12,019 bases of DNA from DASTHV01 sp035718045 (GCA_035718045.1 DASTHV010000058.1:1-12019), one strand, 5' to 3'; counted from the stretch's first letter, positions 1-6,483 are shown. Notes: generated by a model from the letters alone, not told the origin. Numbers and translations: made by a program.

Positions 1-207
1 GATCGCAGCGGTGCAACATCGCCCCCTCAACCCGGAGACGTTATGGTCTTTACAGGGGCAGATGATGCCGGGCATGTCGGCATTGTAGAGACTGTTACCG
101 GGACTACTGTGCAGACTATCGAGGGCAACAGTGGAGACAAGGTGCAAAGGAATACCTACAATTATCAAACGGATCCGACCGTACTGGGTTGGGGAAGAAT
201 GAAATGA
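1..207 (+). CDS. CHAP-domain cell-wall hydrolase, C-terminal fragment
   Basis: The reading frame is open from the first base to a TGA at 205-207, giving 68 residues of a protein whose N-terminus lies outside the window. The segment PGDVMVF, then GHVGIVE, then IEGNSG is the typical second half of a CHAP (NlpC/P60-like amidase/endopeptidase) domain. The His of GHVGIVE is the expected catalytic histidine, and the acidic/polar residues of the EGNSG strand follow it. The catalytic cysteine would lie upstream and is not visible. Family members are secreted and cleave peptidoglycan peptide or amide bonds in remodelling, daughter-cell separation or attack on other cells. The stop codon overlaps the ATG of the next gene (ATGA), so the two are probably translationally coupled. 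The domain call is fairly secure. Substrate and role are not known. Confidence 0.8.
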   Translation, partial: DRSGATSPPQPGDVMVFTGADDAGHVGIVETVTGTTVQTIEGNSGDKVQRNTYNYQTDPTVLGWGRMK

Positions 208-890
208 CGATGAGAAAAAGACTATTTATGGCGTTAATTACAGCCGGCTCGTTAGTAGGATTAGTGCTGGTGGGCAGCTATTATTACAATCATTCGCATC
301 TGCTTCTGAAAGGAACTGTCCCGCAGAACGGATCCTCTAAAGTTAGTAGTGTAAGCCCAGTAATATTCACTTTTAATAAGAGTATTAGGCTTTCTAATTC
401 GGATCGCTTTGTAATCACCCCGGCAGTCCAAGGAAAAGTTACCGTAAAGAATAATCAATTAACCTTTACGCCCACGCTACCATACACGCTTCAGACTAGC
501 TACAGTGCAACATTAAAATCACCTCAAGCCGCTAATGGTCAGGTTGGCTCAGATGTTTATACTAGGTTTTACGTCACATATGTTCCGTTCAGTCAGCTTC
601 CGGCAAATCAGCAACAGGCTGATTTAGGACGAACTGACGCGCTGGAAAGAATCTATCCTATTCTTCACAAAATTCCCTATGAGAATAATCACTTCAAGAT
701 TACATATTCCGTAGATGATGCTAATAAGTTGCATTTGAGCGTGACACTATACGCCGTAATTAACGGGCCCTCCGACTACGATCAATACCAGCAGCAGCTT
801 AAACAGTATAAAAATGAAGCATTGCAGTATCTGCAAAACAATGGAGCAGATATAAACTCTACGGACATAAGCTTTACGCCTAACGTGTAG
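204..890 (+). CDS. Membrane-anchored protein with Big_5-like Ig domain
   Basis: A 228-residue protein of unrecognised specific function. An N-terminal basic stretch (RKR) and one hydrophobic segment at about residues 7-26 look like a signal anchor, placing the rest outside the cell. Residues about 36-125 resemble a Big_5 (SbsA-type) Ig-like domain: 'P.NGSSKVSSVSPVIFTF', the 'FVITPAVQGKV' strand, 'LTFTPTLPYTLQTSYSATL'. Residues about 140-228 form a second region (ERIYPILHKIPYENNHFKI, then a Gln-rich helix near 193-211) that I do not recognise. I chose ATG 204 because it overlaps the preceding stop (ATGA) and has a GGGGAAG-type ribosome site at 191-197; a TTG at 189 and an ATG at 210 are alternatives. 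Base composition is clearly AT-richer than the replication genes. Coupling to a CHAP hydrolase suggests an envelope role; that is inference. Confidence 0.72.
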   Translation: MTMRKRLFMALITAGSLVGLVLVGSYYYNHSHLLLKGTVPQNGSSKVSSVSPVIFTFNKSIRLSNSDRFVITPAVQGKVTVKNNQLTFTPTLPYTLQTSYSATLKSPQAANGQVGSDVYTRFYVTYVPFSQLPANQQQADLGRTDALERIYPILHKIPYENNHFKITYSVDDANKLHLSVTLYAVINGPSDYDQYQQQLKQYKNEALQYLQNNGADINSTDISFTPNV

Positions 891-895
891 GAGAA

Positions 896-924
896 TTGCT
901 TTTTTATACTGTTTATGGTAATAT
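896..924 (+). promoter_or_regulatory. Putative sigma-70-type promoter
   Basis: TTGCTT (896-901) and TAATAT (919-924) are separated by exactly 17 bp in the AT-rich gap after the stop at 890. Transcription would start near 931 and read the secreted-protein gene at 997, leaving a leader of about 66 nt. The hexamers deviate from TTGACA by two bases and from TATAAT by two. This is a sequence match only. Confidence 0.5.
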
Positions 925-930
925 ATAGGT

Positions 931-960
931 GTTCACAGGGGTAGTTATCCCTGGACGAAC
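931..960 (+). other. Leader hairpin at predicted transcript 5' end
   Basis: GTTC (931-934) pairs with GAAC (957-960) and CAGGG (936-940) pairs with CCCTG (949-953), enclosing an 8-nt loop with a small asymmetric internal bulge. The structure begins almost exactly where the 896-924 promoter would start transcription, so it could be a 5' RNA-stabilising hairpin. It does not cover the ribosome site at 985-990, so there is no direct sign of a switch. Confidence 0.35.
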
Positions 961-996
961 TTCTCGTGTCTAGCGAATCCAAACGGAGGTGGGAAG

Positions 997-1725
997 ATGA
1001 GGCGCTGTCTCATTACCTTGATCGCCGCGGCTACGGCCATGACGATCATCTGTCTGCCGGCCTCGGCCGGCAACACCCCGTACTACACCGTCGGCGCGGC
1101 GGTGATCCTGCATGGCCAGACGGCCAGCGGGTCCAGTCGGGCGGAGGTGATCCTGCGCAACGTCGGCAACAAGCCGTCGGGAGAGTTCCGAATCATCTTC
1201 TACAAGTACTGGAGCCTTGGCCGAACGCCAGGGCTCACGCTCAAGTGGTTCAAGGGGGTAGAGCACTACAGCCAGATTCTGAACGCTCAACCCAACCAGA
1301 GTCTGCGCTATCCGATCACCGTCAAGACCACCAAGCTCGGCATCGCCGGCGACCTAGACGGTTGCTTCGGGGTTAGCGAGAGCGACCTGGCCACAGGGGC
1401 GAGTGTGGTTACCACGGCCTGCGCCAGGTCCACCGAGCCGTTTGAGCTCGGTATGTTCGTGGCCTTCCCGCGTGTAGGACACAGCCCGAACCTGACCGTA
1501 ACCGTACACAACTATGGGCGGTCCAGGTCGGCACCGTTCTACCTGTGGTTGGGGCCTACCGTTGGTTGGACACACGTCTACGCTGGCGTGCCCGCTGGCG
1601 CCGACCGGGTGGTCCACGTACTGGAGCCGATGTACTCGAAGGAGTACATCGTCACGCTCGGACTCACCAAGAACCGAGCGGTGCGGCCGTACGTGACAGA
1701 CCAGATCAGCCAGGGCCTTAAGTGA
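997..1725 (+). CDS. Secreted protein, two CARDB-like repeats, high GC
   Basis: A 242-residue predicted exported protein without a recognised family name. Residues 1-24 form a signal peptide (RR, hydrophobic core, PASA) with likely cleavage after Ala24. The mature part contains two similar beta-rich halves. Each opens with a strand-turn pattern, AEVILRNVGNKPSGEF (about 50-65) and LTVTVHNYGRSRSAPF (about 167-182), which is the V.N.G...S..F signature of CARDB-like Ig domains. Two cysteines lie between the halves (DGCFG and TACAR) and could form a disulfide. The start is well supported by GGAGGT at 985-990, six bases before ATG. All nine lysines use AAG and GC is roughly 60-70 percent in the stretches I counted, against about 35-45 percent in the preceding gene. 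This suggests acquisition from a high-GC donor. It has its own promoter and terminator, so it is a single-gene cassette. Function unknown; an adhesive or ligand-binding surface role is a guess. Confidence 0.75.
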   Translation: MRRCLITLIAAATAMTIICLPASAGNTPYYTVGAAVILHGQTASGSSRAEVILRNVGNKPSGEFRIIFYKYWSLGRTPGLTLKWFKGVEHYSQILNAQPNQSLRYPITVKTTKLGIAGDLDGCFGVSESDLATGASVVTTACARSTEPFELGMFVAFPRVGHSPNLTVTVHNYGRSRSAPFYLWLGPTVGWTHVYAGVPAGADRVVHVLEPMYSKEYIVTLGLTKNRAVRPYVTDQISQGLK

Positions 1726-1741
1726 CCCTTCGGTGCGACAC

Positions 1742-1780
1742 GAGAAAGCCCCAACGGCCATGCGCCGGCGGGGCTTTTCT
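1742..1780. terminator. Bidirectional intrinsic terminator
   Basis: AAAGCCCC (1745-1752) pairs with GGGGCTTT (1770-1777), with an inner CGGC (1755-1758)/GCCG (1765-1768) helix. A run of A precedes the stem and a run of T follows it, so it works for both strands. It sits 20 bp after the stop of the plus-strand gene and touches the stop codon of minus-strand recF, as expected between convergent genes. Confidence 0.75.
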
Positions 1781-2844
1781 CATGCCCGAGCCAAAGAAAT
1801 CAAATTGTGAGCGCCGGTAGCGAAGTATTCCAGCACCGCCTCGGCATCAGTGGTGGTTATTATAGTTTGATAATCTTTGAGGTTGTCCACCAGGGCTCGG
1901 CGGCGCTGGCCATCCAGCTCTGAAAATACATCGTCCAGCAGGAATACGGGTTTAGCGCCGCGGGCTTTTTCTATTAAACCAAGCTCGTATATTTTAAGCG
2001 CCAGCAGCAGGCTGCGGGTCTCGCCGCGCGAGGCCGTGGCTCCGACTGGGCGGCCGCCCAGCGTGAAGATAAAATCCTCACGATGCGGCCCGCTGCCGGT
2101 AAAGCCACGCTCAAAGTCCAAACCGGTTGACGATTCTAACTTTGATACCATCAGGCTGGCATAATTACCAACAGGGAACTGGCAGTCGTATTTAAGCCCC
2201 ACTTTGGTACGCTGGCCGGCAATCCGGCCATAGTCCCGACTAAGCTGCTTATTGGCAGTGTCTACCAGATTTTGCCGGGCTTGGGCGATTTGAGACCCCA
2301 ATTCACTCAAACGGATATTCCAGGCGAATAGCTGCGGTTTGGCCTGGGCGTGGCCTTTTTTCAACAGCGCGTTACGCTGAGCCAAGGTCCGCCGATAACC
2401 GGCTACCAATGATTTAAAAGCCGGCTGGCTGCGCTCCAAAAGTTCGTCAAAGTAATCACGTCGGGCTTCCGGACCGCGGATCATCAATTGCAAGTGGTTG
2501 GGTTCAAAAAAGACCGTCGCCACTGTCCGCTCCAAATTCAGTCGCCTGTATGGTTTATCATCTATGACAAACGACTTGATAGCTGCGCCGGAGCGGGCGT
2601 CAACCTTTGCCGTGCGGATTTGGCCCGAAAAGTTGCCGTCTAGCCGCGCCCAAATTTTTTTAAGCTGAATAAGCTCGGCGTCCCGTACCCGCCAAGAGTT
2701 ACCGCGTGCTAGCACCAGCACCGCTTCCAGCAGGTTGGTCTTGCCGCTAGCGTTAGGACCTACCACGATATTTACGCCAGGCTCAAATTCAAAACTGTCG
2801 TCTTTATAGGAGCGAAAATTCTGCAAGCGAATAGAATCAATCAT
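1780..2844 (-). CDS. recF: DNA replication/repair ATPase RecF
   Basis: RecF is an SMC-like ATPase that acts with RecO and RecR to load RecA at single-strand gaps and stalled forks. The 354-residue length is normal for the family. Seen here: the N-terminal IRLQNFRSY motif typical of RecF; Walker A GPNASGKT at 29-36; an ABC-type signature around 272-281 (SRGETRSLLL, where many RecF proteins have SxGQ); and Walker B PVFLLDDVFSELD ending near residue 311. The gene lies downstream of dnaN in the same direction, the classical dnaA-dnaN-recF order. The 77-bp gap to dnaN is filled by a heptamer inverted repeat, and I see no Shine-Dalgarno sequence before the ATG. The stop codon TGA abuts a bidirectional terminator. 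Identification is secure. Confidence 0.96.
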   Translation of the reverse strand: MIDSIRLQNFRSYKDDSFEFEPGVNIVVGPNASGKTNLLEAVLVLARGNSWRVRDAELIQLKKIWARLDGNFSGQIRTAKVDARSGAAIKSFVIDDKPYRRLNLERTVATVFFEPNHLQLMIRGPEARRDYFDELLERSQPAFKSLVAGYRRTLAQRNALLKKGHAQAKPQLFAWNIRLSELGSQIAQARQNLVDTANKQLSRDYGRIAGQRTKVGLKYDCQFPVGNYASLMVSKLESSTGLDFERGFTGSGPHREDFIFTLGGRPVGATASRGETRSLLLALKIYELGLIEKARGAKPVFLLDDVFSELDGQRRRALVDNLKDYQTIITTTDAEAVLEYFATGAHNLISLARA

Positions 2845-2850
2845 AAAACT

Positions 2851-2930
2851 AGCTTATAGCTAATGGCTTGTGGCTCATAGCTTAATCATTTTGCCGGCTA
2901 TCAGCTATTAGCTAACGGCTATCAGCTTCT
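2851..2930. repeat. Inverted array of degenerate heptamers (5+5 units)
   Basis: The left arm reads AGCTTAT, AGCTAAT, GGCTTGT, GGCTCAT, AGCTTAA (2851-2885). After a 10-bp spacer the right arm reads GGCTATC, AGCTATT, AGCTAAC, GGCTATC, AGCTTCT (2896-2930). Every unit fits RGCTnnn with a strict 7-bp period. The arms are also inverted copies: 2852-2881 and the reverse complement of 2897-2926 agree at 21 of 30 positions. The right arm overlaps the last sense codon and TGA stop of dnaN (2922-2924). No gene lies inside. It could fold in RNA or DNA. Confidence 0.8.
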
Positions 2931-4013
2931 GAGGGGCATAATCAGGTGCAGGTAGTCCGGCTCTTTGACGCTGCGCAGAATGACCGGCTCCAGCTTGCCG
3001 TTAAAACAAAATTCGACTTCCTCGGCTGAAAAGGCATTTAAAGCCTCGATCAAATAACGCGAATTAAGGGTCACATCGCCGCCGCCAGTGATTTTAGCGT
3101 CGGCTTTGGCAGTGTTTTCTCCAAGCTGCGAAGCAATGGCGTTAATACTTAGGCAGTTGGCGTCTTTGTCGGCCTTGATTGTGATACTTCCAGCAGATTC
3201 GCGCGCGAACAAGCTAGATACTTTGGTTATATTCATAAAATCGGCGCGGGTCAGCTTAGCGATTGTGGCGAATTTACTAGGAACTAATTTACGATAGTCC
3301 GGATAATTGCCCTCTATCAAGCGGGCGACCAGACTTATATCGCCCACATGGAATAATACTTGCTGATCGTCGTGAGTCACTACTACCTCCTTGTCGGTAT
3401 CACTGATTATTCTTAGAAGGTCCTGGGCGGCGCTGGCCGGCAATAAAAAGTTGAGTGGGTGACTGGTTTTACCAAGCTTAGCCTCAGCCAGCCGATAGCT
3501 ATCAGTAGCCGCCATTACCGCTTGGCCAGCAGTAGTATGGCAGTAGACACCGCCAAGCACCGGCCTAGCGTCATCAGCACTGGCCGCAAATACCACCTTT
3601 GACAGAGCTTTTTTAAACTCAGCGGCCGGGCTTTTCCAAGTAACACCTTTTTTAATCGCCGGCATAACAGGGAAGTCATCAGCTACGATTCCGTTAATCG
3701 ACGATTGATATTGATCGTTAGTAATACTTAGTTTGTTGTCGGTAAGTTCTAAATTCAAAACGCTATCCGGCAGGCTGCTGACAAAGTCTTGCATTAAGCG
3801 GGCCGGGACTGTAATCGAGCCCTCATCCTGGATCTTAGAACCTATAAAGTGGGTAATGGCGATATCTAGATTAGTAGCCGCGATACTTAAACGATTATTA
3901 TCGGCTTTTAGTAGTACGTTTGAAAGTATCGGCAAGGTATTGCGAGTATTGGCAACTCGGGCGACTGTGTTTAGGGCTTTGGCAAGGTTAGTCTGGGCTA
4001 CCTGTAGCTTCAT
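2922..4013 (-). CDS. dnaN: DNA polymerase III sliding clamp (beta subunit)
   Basis: DnaN dimerises into the ring that tethers replicative polymerase to DNA. It also recruits other clamp-binding proteins. The 363-residue length equals the usual three-domain clamp. Recognisable landmarks are the N-terminal 'LAKALNTVARVANTRNTLPILSNVLL', the domain-1 'LDIAITHFI' strand, 'ADDARPVLGGVYC' opening domain 2, 'LVARLIEGNYPDYRKLVP' in the mid region, and the C-terminal LHLIMPLR. The hydrophobic pocket-forming C-terminus ends MPLR-Ser, with the Ser and stop contributed by the heptamer array at 2896-2930. The start ATG is preceded by AAAGGA (plus-strand 4022-4027) at 8-nt spacing. It is co-directional with dnaA but separated by 267 bp that contain a hairpin and DnaA-box-like sites, so it may have its own promoter. 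Identification is secure. Confidence 0.97.
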   Translation of the reverse strand: MKLQVAQTNLAKALNTVARVANTRNTLPILSNVLLKADNNRLSIAATNLDIAITHFIGSKIQDEGSITVPARLMQDFVSSLPDSVLNLELTDNKLSITNDQYQSSINGIVADDFPVMPAIKKGVTWKSPAAEFKKALSKVVFAASADDARPVLGGVYCHTTAGQAVMAATDSYRLAEAKLGKTSHPLNFLLPASAAQDLLRIISDTDKEVVVTHDDQQVLFHVGDISLVARLIEGNYPDYRKLVPSKFATIAKLTRADFMNITKVSSLFARESAGSITIKADKDANCLSINAIASQLGENTAKADAKITGGGDVTLNSRYLIEALNAFSAEEVEFCFNGKLEPVILRSVKEPDYLHLIMPLRS

Positions 4014-4280
4014 ATTATTAATCCTTTATTAATTTATTAGTAGTATTCATTGGAGCTGTGGTTAATGCGCATAAACCGCCACACAACAGACTGAAAATCC
4101 TTACACTGGCTTGGTTATAAGTACTTCTAAAGTGGTTAAAGATTGTGAAAAAATTGTGTACAAAAAATACTTGACTTGTTAAGTATTTTAGCTTGCTTGT
4201 GGAAAGTGCGGATAAACTAAATGATTGTAACCAACTTTTGCTAGCGCTAAACACAGCTAATCCACAGCTCATTAAATTTT
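4014..4280. other. dnaA-dnaN spacer, possible second half of oriC
   Basis: This 267-bp AT-rich gap contains no convincing gene; a short minus-strand frame across it has no family features. Three sequences are one mismatch from the DnaA box TTATCCACA: TGTGGTTAA (4057-4065, reverse), TGCGGATAA (4207-4215, reverse) and TAATCCACA (4258-4266). The dnaN-proximal end (4012-4049) is very AT-rich and includes TTAGTAGTAT, resembling a DnaA-trio or unwinding element. A hairpin lies at 4164-4189. A second box cluster on the other side of dnaA would make a bipartite origin, as known in Bacillus. Confidence 0.4.
4164..4189 (-). terminator. AT-rich hairpin after dnaA, likely terminator
   Basis: AAAATACTTGAC (4164-4175) and GTTAAGTATTTT (4178-4189) are complementary except for one G-T pair, around a TT centre. 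In the dnaA transcript the stem is followed by a run of six U. It lies about 92 nt past the dnaA stop. It matches the hairpin after jag at 25 of 26 positions. An alternative is a protein-binding palindrome. Confidence 0.5.
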
Positions 4281-5663
4281 TCATGCGTAAAGTTTGTCCT
4301 TAAGTTCACTAACATTTTGGCGGATCGGGCCATCATAAGTTATTTCGCGCTGGATTTTTTCAATCGAATGGATAGCAGTAGTGTGATCTTTACGGCCGAG
4401 CTCGTGAGCGATCTTGGGGAAACTCAAGTGAAGCTCACTGCGCAGCATATACATGGCTATTTGGCGCGGTACTACGATATCTTTGTCGCGCTTGGGACCT
4501 AAAATATCCTCCATTGGTATGTGAAAGTGTTTGGCGGTGCGCTCGATGATTGAGCGGGCACTGATGTGTTTGGGGCGTGCCCTACTGCCCTCAAACATCG
4601 TGGTGGCGATTTGAATGTCTGGGTCCACGCCACGCATCTCACAAAACGCCAGCAGCTGATTTAAGGCGCCCTCCAACTCACGAATGTTGCTTTGGACCCT
4701 GGCCGCTAAAAGCTCAACGACTTCCGGCGATAAACTGACCTCTTGACTGGCAGCTTTAGTGTGTAAAATGGCACAGCGAGTTTCAAAATCGGGGTTCTGC
4801 ATATCAATCGTCATGCCCCAGGCGAACCGCGAGCGCAAGCGCTCTTCTAGGGTTGGGATATCTTTGGGCGGCTTGTCGGAGCTCATGATTACCTGTTTGT
4901 TGGCTTGGTATAAGGCGTTAAAAGTATGGAAGAACTCTTCCTGCACCCGCTCTTTGCCGGCCAGGAACTGGACATCGTCTACGATCAACACGTCGGCGCC
5001 GCGGTAAAAGCTAGCAAAACTGGAAGTATTCTTTTTAAAGCGCAAGGCGTCCACAAACTCCTGGACGAACTGCTCGGTAGAGGCGTAGACCACCCGCAGG
5101 TTGGGTTTTTTGGCCAATACGGTGTTGCCGACCGCCTGGATCAGATGGGTTTTGCCGATACCTACGCCGCCGTAAACGAACAGCGGGTTGTATTTGGTGC
5201 CCGGCGACTTGGCGATGGATTGGCAGGCGGCGTAGGCTAGCTCGTTGCCGGCGCCGACTACGAAATTTTCAAAAGTATAACGCTCGTTTAAGCCCTGGCG
5301 GTATGAATGAGTGACATTGGATATGGCCGCTCTGGGGCGGGCCGGCGATGAATCAAGCGGCAGTTTGGCCGAAACCTTGAGCGCCTCGGCGTCTTGGCCG
5401 TTAGCCGGCAGGGTTATGCCGGCGTGGATTTTGTATTCGATTTTACCGGGTTTGATACCGTTTTTGGCCAGTACCTGCGTTACCAAATCGTTGAACTTAC
5501 GCTCTAGCTGGTTTTTGACAAAAATATTAGGGACGCCAATCACTACCACATCATCTTTTTGGCGGACCAATTGGGTGTTTTTGAACCAGGTCACAAAGTT
5601 ACCGCGGGATACGCTAAGCTCAATTTCTCCCAGAACCGCCTGCCACAGTCCGCTATCTTGCAT
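4281..5663 (-). CDS. dnaA: Chromosomal replication initiator DnaA
   Basis: DnaA is the AAA+ ATPase that binds DnaA boxes, melts the origin and helps load the helicase. The 460 residues show all four domains. Domain I is at about 1-82 (LWQAVLGEIE, FVTWFKNTQ). A short variable linker follows at about 83-125. The AAA+ core has Walker A GGVGIGKT at 165-172, Walker B LIVDD at 226-230, sensor 1 around SSDKPP (261-266) and the box VII SRF at 278-280. Domain IV carries the DNA-binding signature GRKDHTTAIHS at 423-433. No strong ribosome site is adjacent to the ATG; an AAGGG lies about 14 nt upstream, which is long. DnaA-box-like sites lie on both sides of the gene, consistent with autoregulation and origin function. 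Identification is secure. Confidence 0.98.
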   Translation of the reverse strand: MQDSGLWQAVLGEIELSVSRGNFVTWFKNTQLVRQKDDVVVIGVPNIFVKNQLERKFNDLVTQVLAKNGIKPGKIEYKIHAGITLPANGQDAEALKVSAKLPLDSSPARPRAAISNVTHSYRQGLNERYTFENFVVGAGNELAYAACQSIAKSPGTKYNPLFVYGGVGIGKTHLIQAVGNTVLAKKPNLRVVYASTEQFVQEFVDALRFKKNTSSFASFYRGADVLIVDDVQFLAGKERVQEEFFHTFNALYQANKQVIMSSDKPPKDIPTLEERLRSRFAWGMTIDMQNPDFETRCAILHTKAASQEVSLSPEVVELLAARVQSNIRELEGALNQLLAFCEMRGVDPDIQIATTMFEGSRARPKHISARSIIERTAKHFHIPMEDILGPKRDKDIVVPRQIAMYMLRSELHLSFPKIAHELGRKDHTTAIHSIEKIQREITYDGPIRQNVSELKDKLYA

Positions 5664-5919
5664 TGGTTTGTTTACACCCTTCTTTTACGCTTCGTACTCC
5701 AATAGTAACTAAGGCCAGAGAGTTTTTCCACAGGTTTTGGAAAAAATACTACAGCGCGACTGAGCAGCCGGCCATAAGATGAGCGGTTGTGCACAGCCAG
5801 ACTCGGTCTCTGTTAAGCTGTGGAAAAAAGTTGCTCAGCGGGGGATAAGCCACTTACTTCTGTGGCTATACATTGTTAATTTGACGAATTTTCAGAGCTT
5901 GGGCGAATGCGAAATTCTG
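5664..5919. other. Candidate oriC between dnaA and rpmH
   Basis: This 256-bp gap has no gene. Three sequences are one mismatch from the DnaA box (TTATNCACA): TTTTCCACA at 5724-5732, TTGTGCACA at 5787-5795 and TGTGGAAAA (reverse) at 5819-5827. Weaker two-mismatch copies occur at 5840-5848 and 5861-5869. The first box is embedded in a perfect inverted repeat, TTTTTCCA (5723-5730) and TGGAAAAA (5738-5745). An AT-rich stretch at 5867-5893 could be the unwinding element. Coding strands change near here: dnaA, dnaN and recF run left and rnpA, yidC and jag run right, as expected around an origin. The dnaA promoter presumably lies here, but I cannot pick convincing hexamers. Confidence 0.6.
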
Positions 5920-6057
5920 TTAGTGGGTTAGGCGGGCGCGGCCTTTAAGGCGACGATTTTTAAGTACCCGGCGTCCGGCCTGGCTGGCCATCCGTTTCAT
6001 AAAGCCGTGTTCGCGGCTGCGCTGCCGCTTTTTGGGCTGATAAGTTCGTTTAGGCAT
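5920..6057 (-). CDS. rpmH: 50S ribosomal protein L34
   Basis: A 45-codon gene encoding a classic L34: MPKRTYQPKKRQR, then HGFMKRM, then GRRVLKNRRLKGRARLTH. This matches the family's KRTYQPs, HGFRxRM and GRxVLxxRRxKGRxxLt pattern along its whole length. L34 is a small basic protein of the large ribosomal subunit. The orientation is odd. In most bacteria rpmH is divergent from dnaA and heads an operon with rnpA; here it points toward dnaA and is divergent from rnpA, 75 bp away. A good promoter lies so close (6066-6094) that the mRNA would be nearly leaderless, in agreement with the lack of a Shine-Dalgarno sequence. Identification is secure. Confidence 0.96.
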   Translation of the reverse strand: MPKRTYQPKKRQRSREHGFMKRMASQAGRRVLKNRRLKGRARLTH

Positions 6058-6065
6058 GTCTGGTA

Positions 6066-6094
6066 ATTGTACCAATTCCCACCGGTAATCGCAA
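6066..6094 (-). promoter_or_regulatory. Promoter for rpmH
   Basis: Reading the minus strand, TTGCGA (plus 6089-6094) and TACAAT (plus 6066-6071) are 17 bp apart. Only eight bases separate the -10 element from the rpmH ATG at 6057, so transcription would start within about two bases of the initiation codon. Deviations from consensus are two in the -35 and one in the -10 element. Confidence 0.6.
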
Positions 6095-6132
6095 AAAGAC
6101 TAGAACCGCTAACACCTAAGCTGTAATCTTAG

Positions 6133-6483
6133 ATGGTGATATCCAGGACGCATCGGTTCCATGGCTACGGCAGTTTACGCCGCGTTTACCGGCAAGGCCA
6201 GATGACGCGCGGTTCTTTGTTTGCCGTAAAGGCTCTACCCAACGAAAGCCGAAAATCGTATCGGGCGGCCGTGGTAGTCAGCCGCAAGGTCAATAAATCG
6301 GCGGTGGCCCGCAACCGGATACGCCGCCGGCTGTACGAGGCTATCTGGATATTGGGGCCGCAAATCAACCACCCCTATGATATCGTCATCACGGTTTTTA
6401 ATGACTCGCTGCTGGAGGTTCCGCACCGGCAGCTGGAAGGCCAGCTTAAAAGACTCTTAAAACAGGCCAAGGTTATCGGATAA
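6133..6483 (+). CDS. rnpA: Ribonuclease P protein component
   Basis: RnpA is the small basic subunit that assists the RNase P RNA in removing 5' leaders from pre-tRNA. The 116-residue length is typical. Seen: N-terminal 'RTHRFHGYGSLRRVYRQG', a central 'RAAVVVSRKVNKSAVARNRIRRRLYE' carrying the family's RNR signature at residues 60-66, and 'YDIVITVFND'. The ATG at 6133 has no Shine-Dalgarno sequence. It is preceded by a small inverted repeat, CTAAG (6116-6120) and CTTAG (6128-6132), that abuts the start codon and could affect initiation. A GTG at 6136 is a possible alternative start. The gene heads a plus-strand group with yidC 52 bp downstream. rpmH, its usual partner, is on the opposite strand. 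The yidD gene often found next is absent. Confidence 0.95.
   Translation: MVISRTHRFHGYGSLRRVYRQGQMTRGSLFAVKALPNESRKSYRAAVVVSRKVNKSAVARNRIRRRLYEAIWILGPQINHPYDIVITVFNDSLLEVPHRQLEGQLKRLLKQAKVIG

Noticed and set aside
966..1376. Plus-strand frame overlapping the start of the secreted-protein gene
   Set aside because: Arg/His/Gln-rich composition typical of an out-of-frame GC-rich translation. The frame at 997 has the ribosome site, the signal peptide and domain repeats.
1354..1761. Long minus-strand open frame opposite the secreted-protein gene
   Set aside because: It is an antisense shadow caused by high GC. It has no ribosome site and no recognisable domain, and it crosses the terminator stem.
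4018..4284. Possible small protein in the dnaA-dnaN spacer
   Set aside because: It covers the hairpin and DnaA-box-like sites, has no ribosome site or family pattern, and is best explained as non-coding origin/regulatory DNA.
1780..5663. UGA recoded as glycine (as in Gracilibacteria/Absconditabacteria)
   Set aside because: recF, dnaN and dnaA all end in TGA at the canonical protein ends, and no in-frame TGA is needed to complete any core gene.
5882..5920. Terminator hairpin after rpmH (GAATTT/AAATTC)
   Set aside because: The arms are short, the loop is long and there is no clear U-run. Read-through into the origin and dnaA cannot be excluded.
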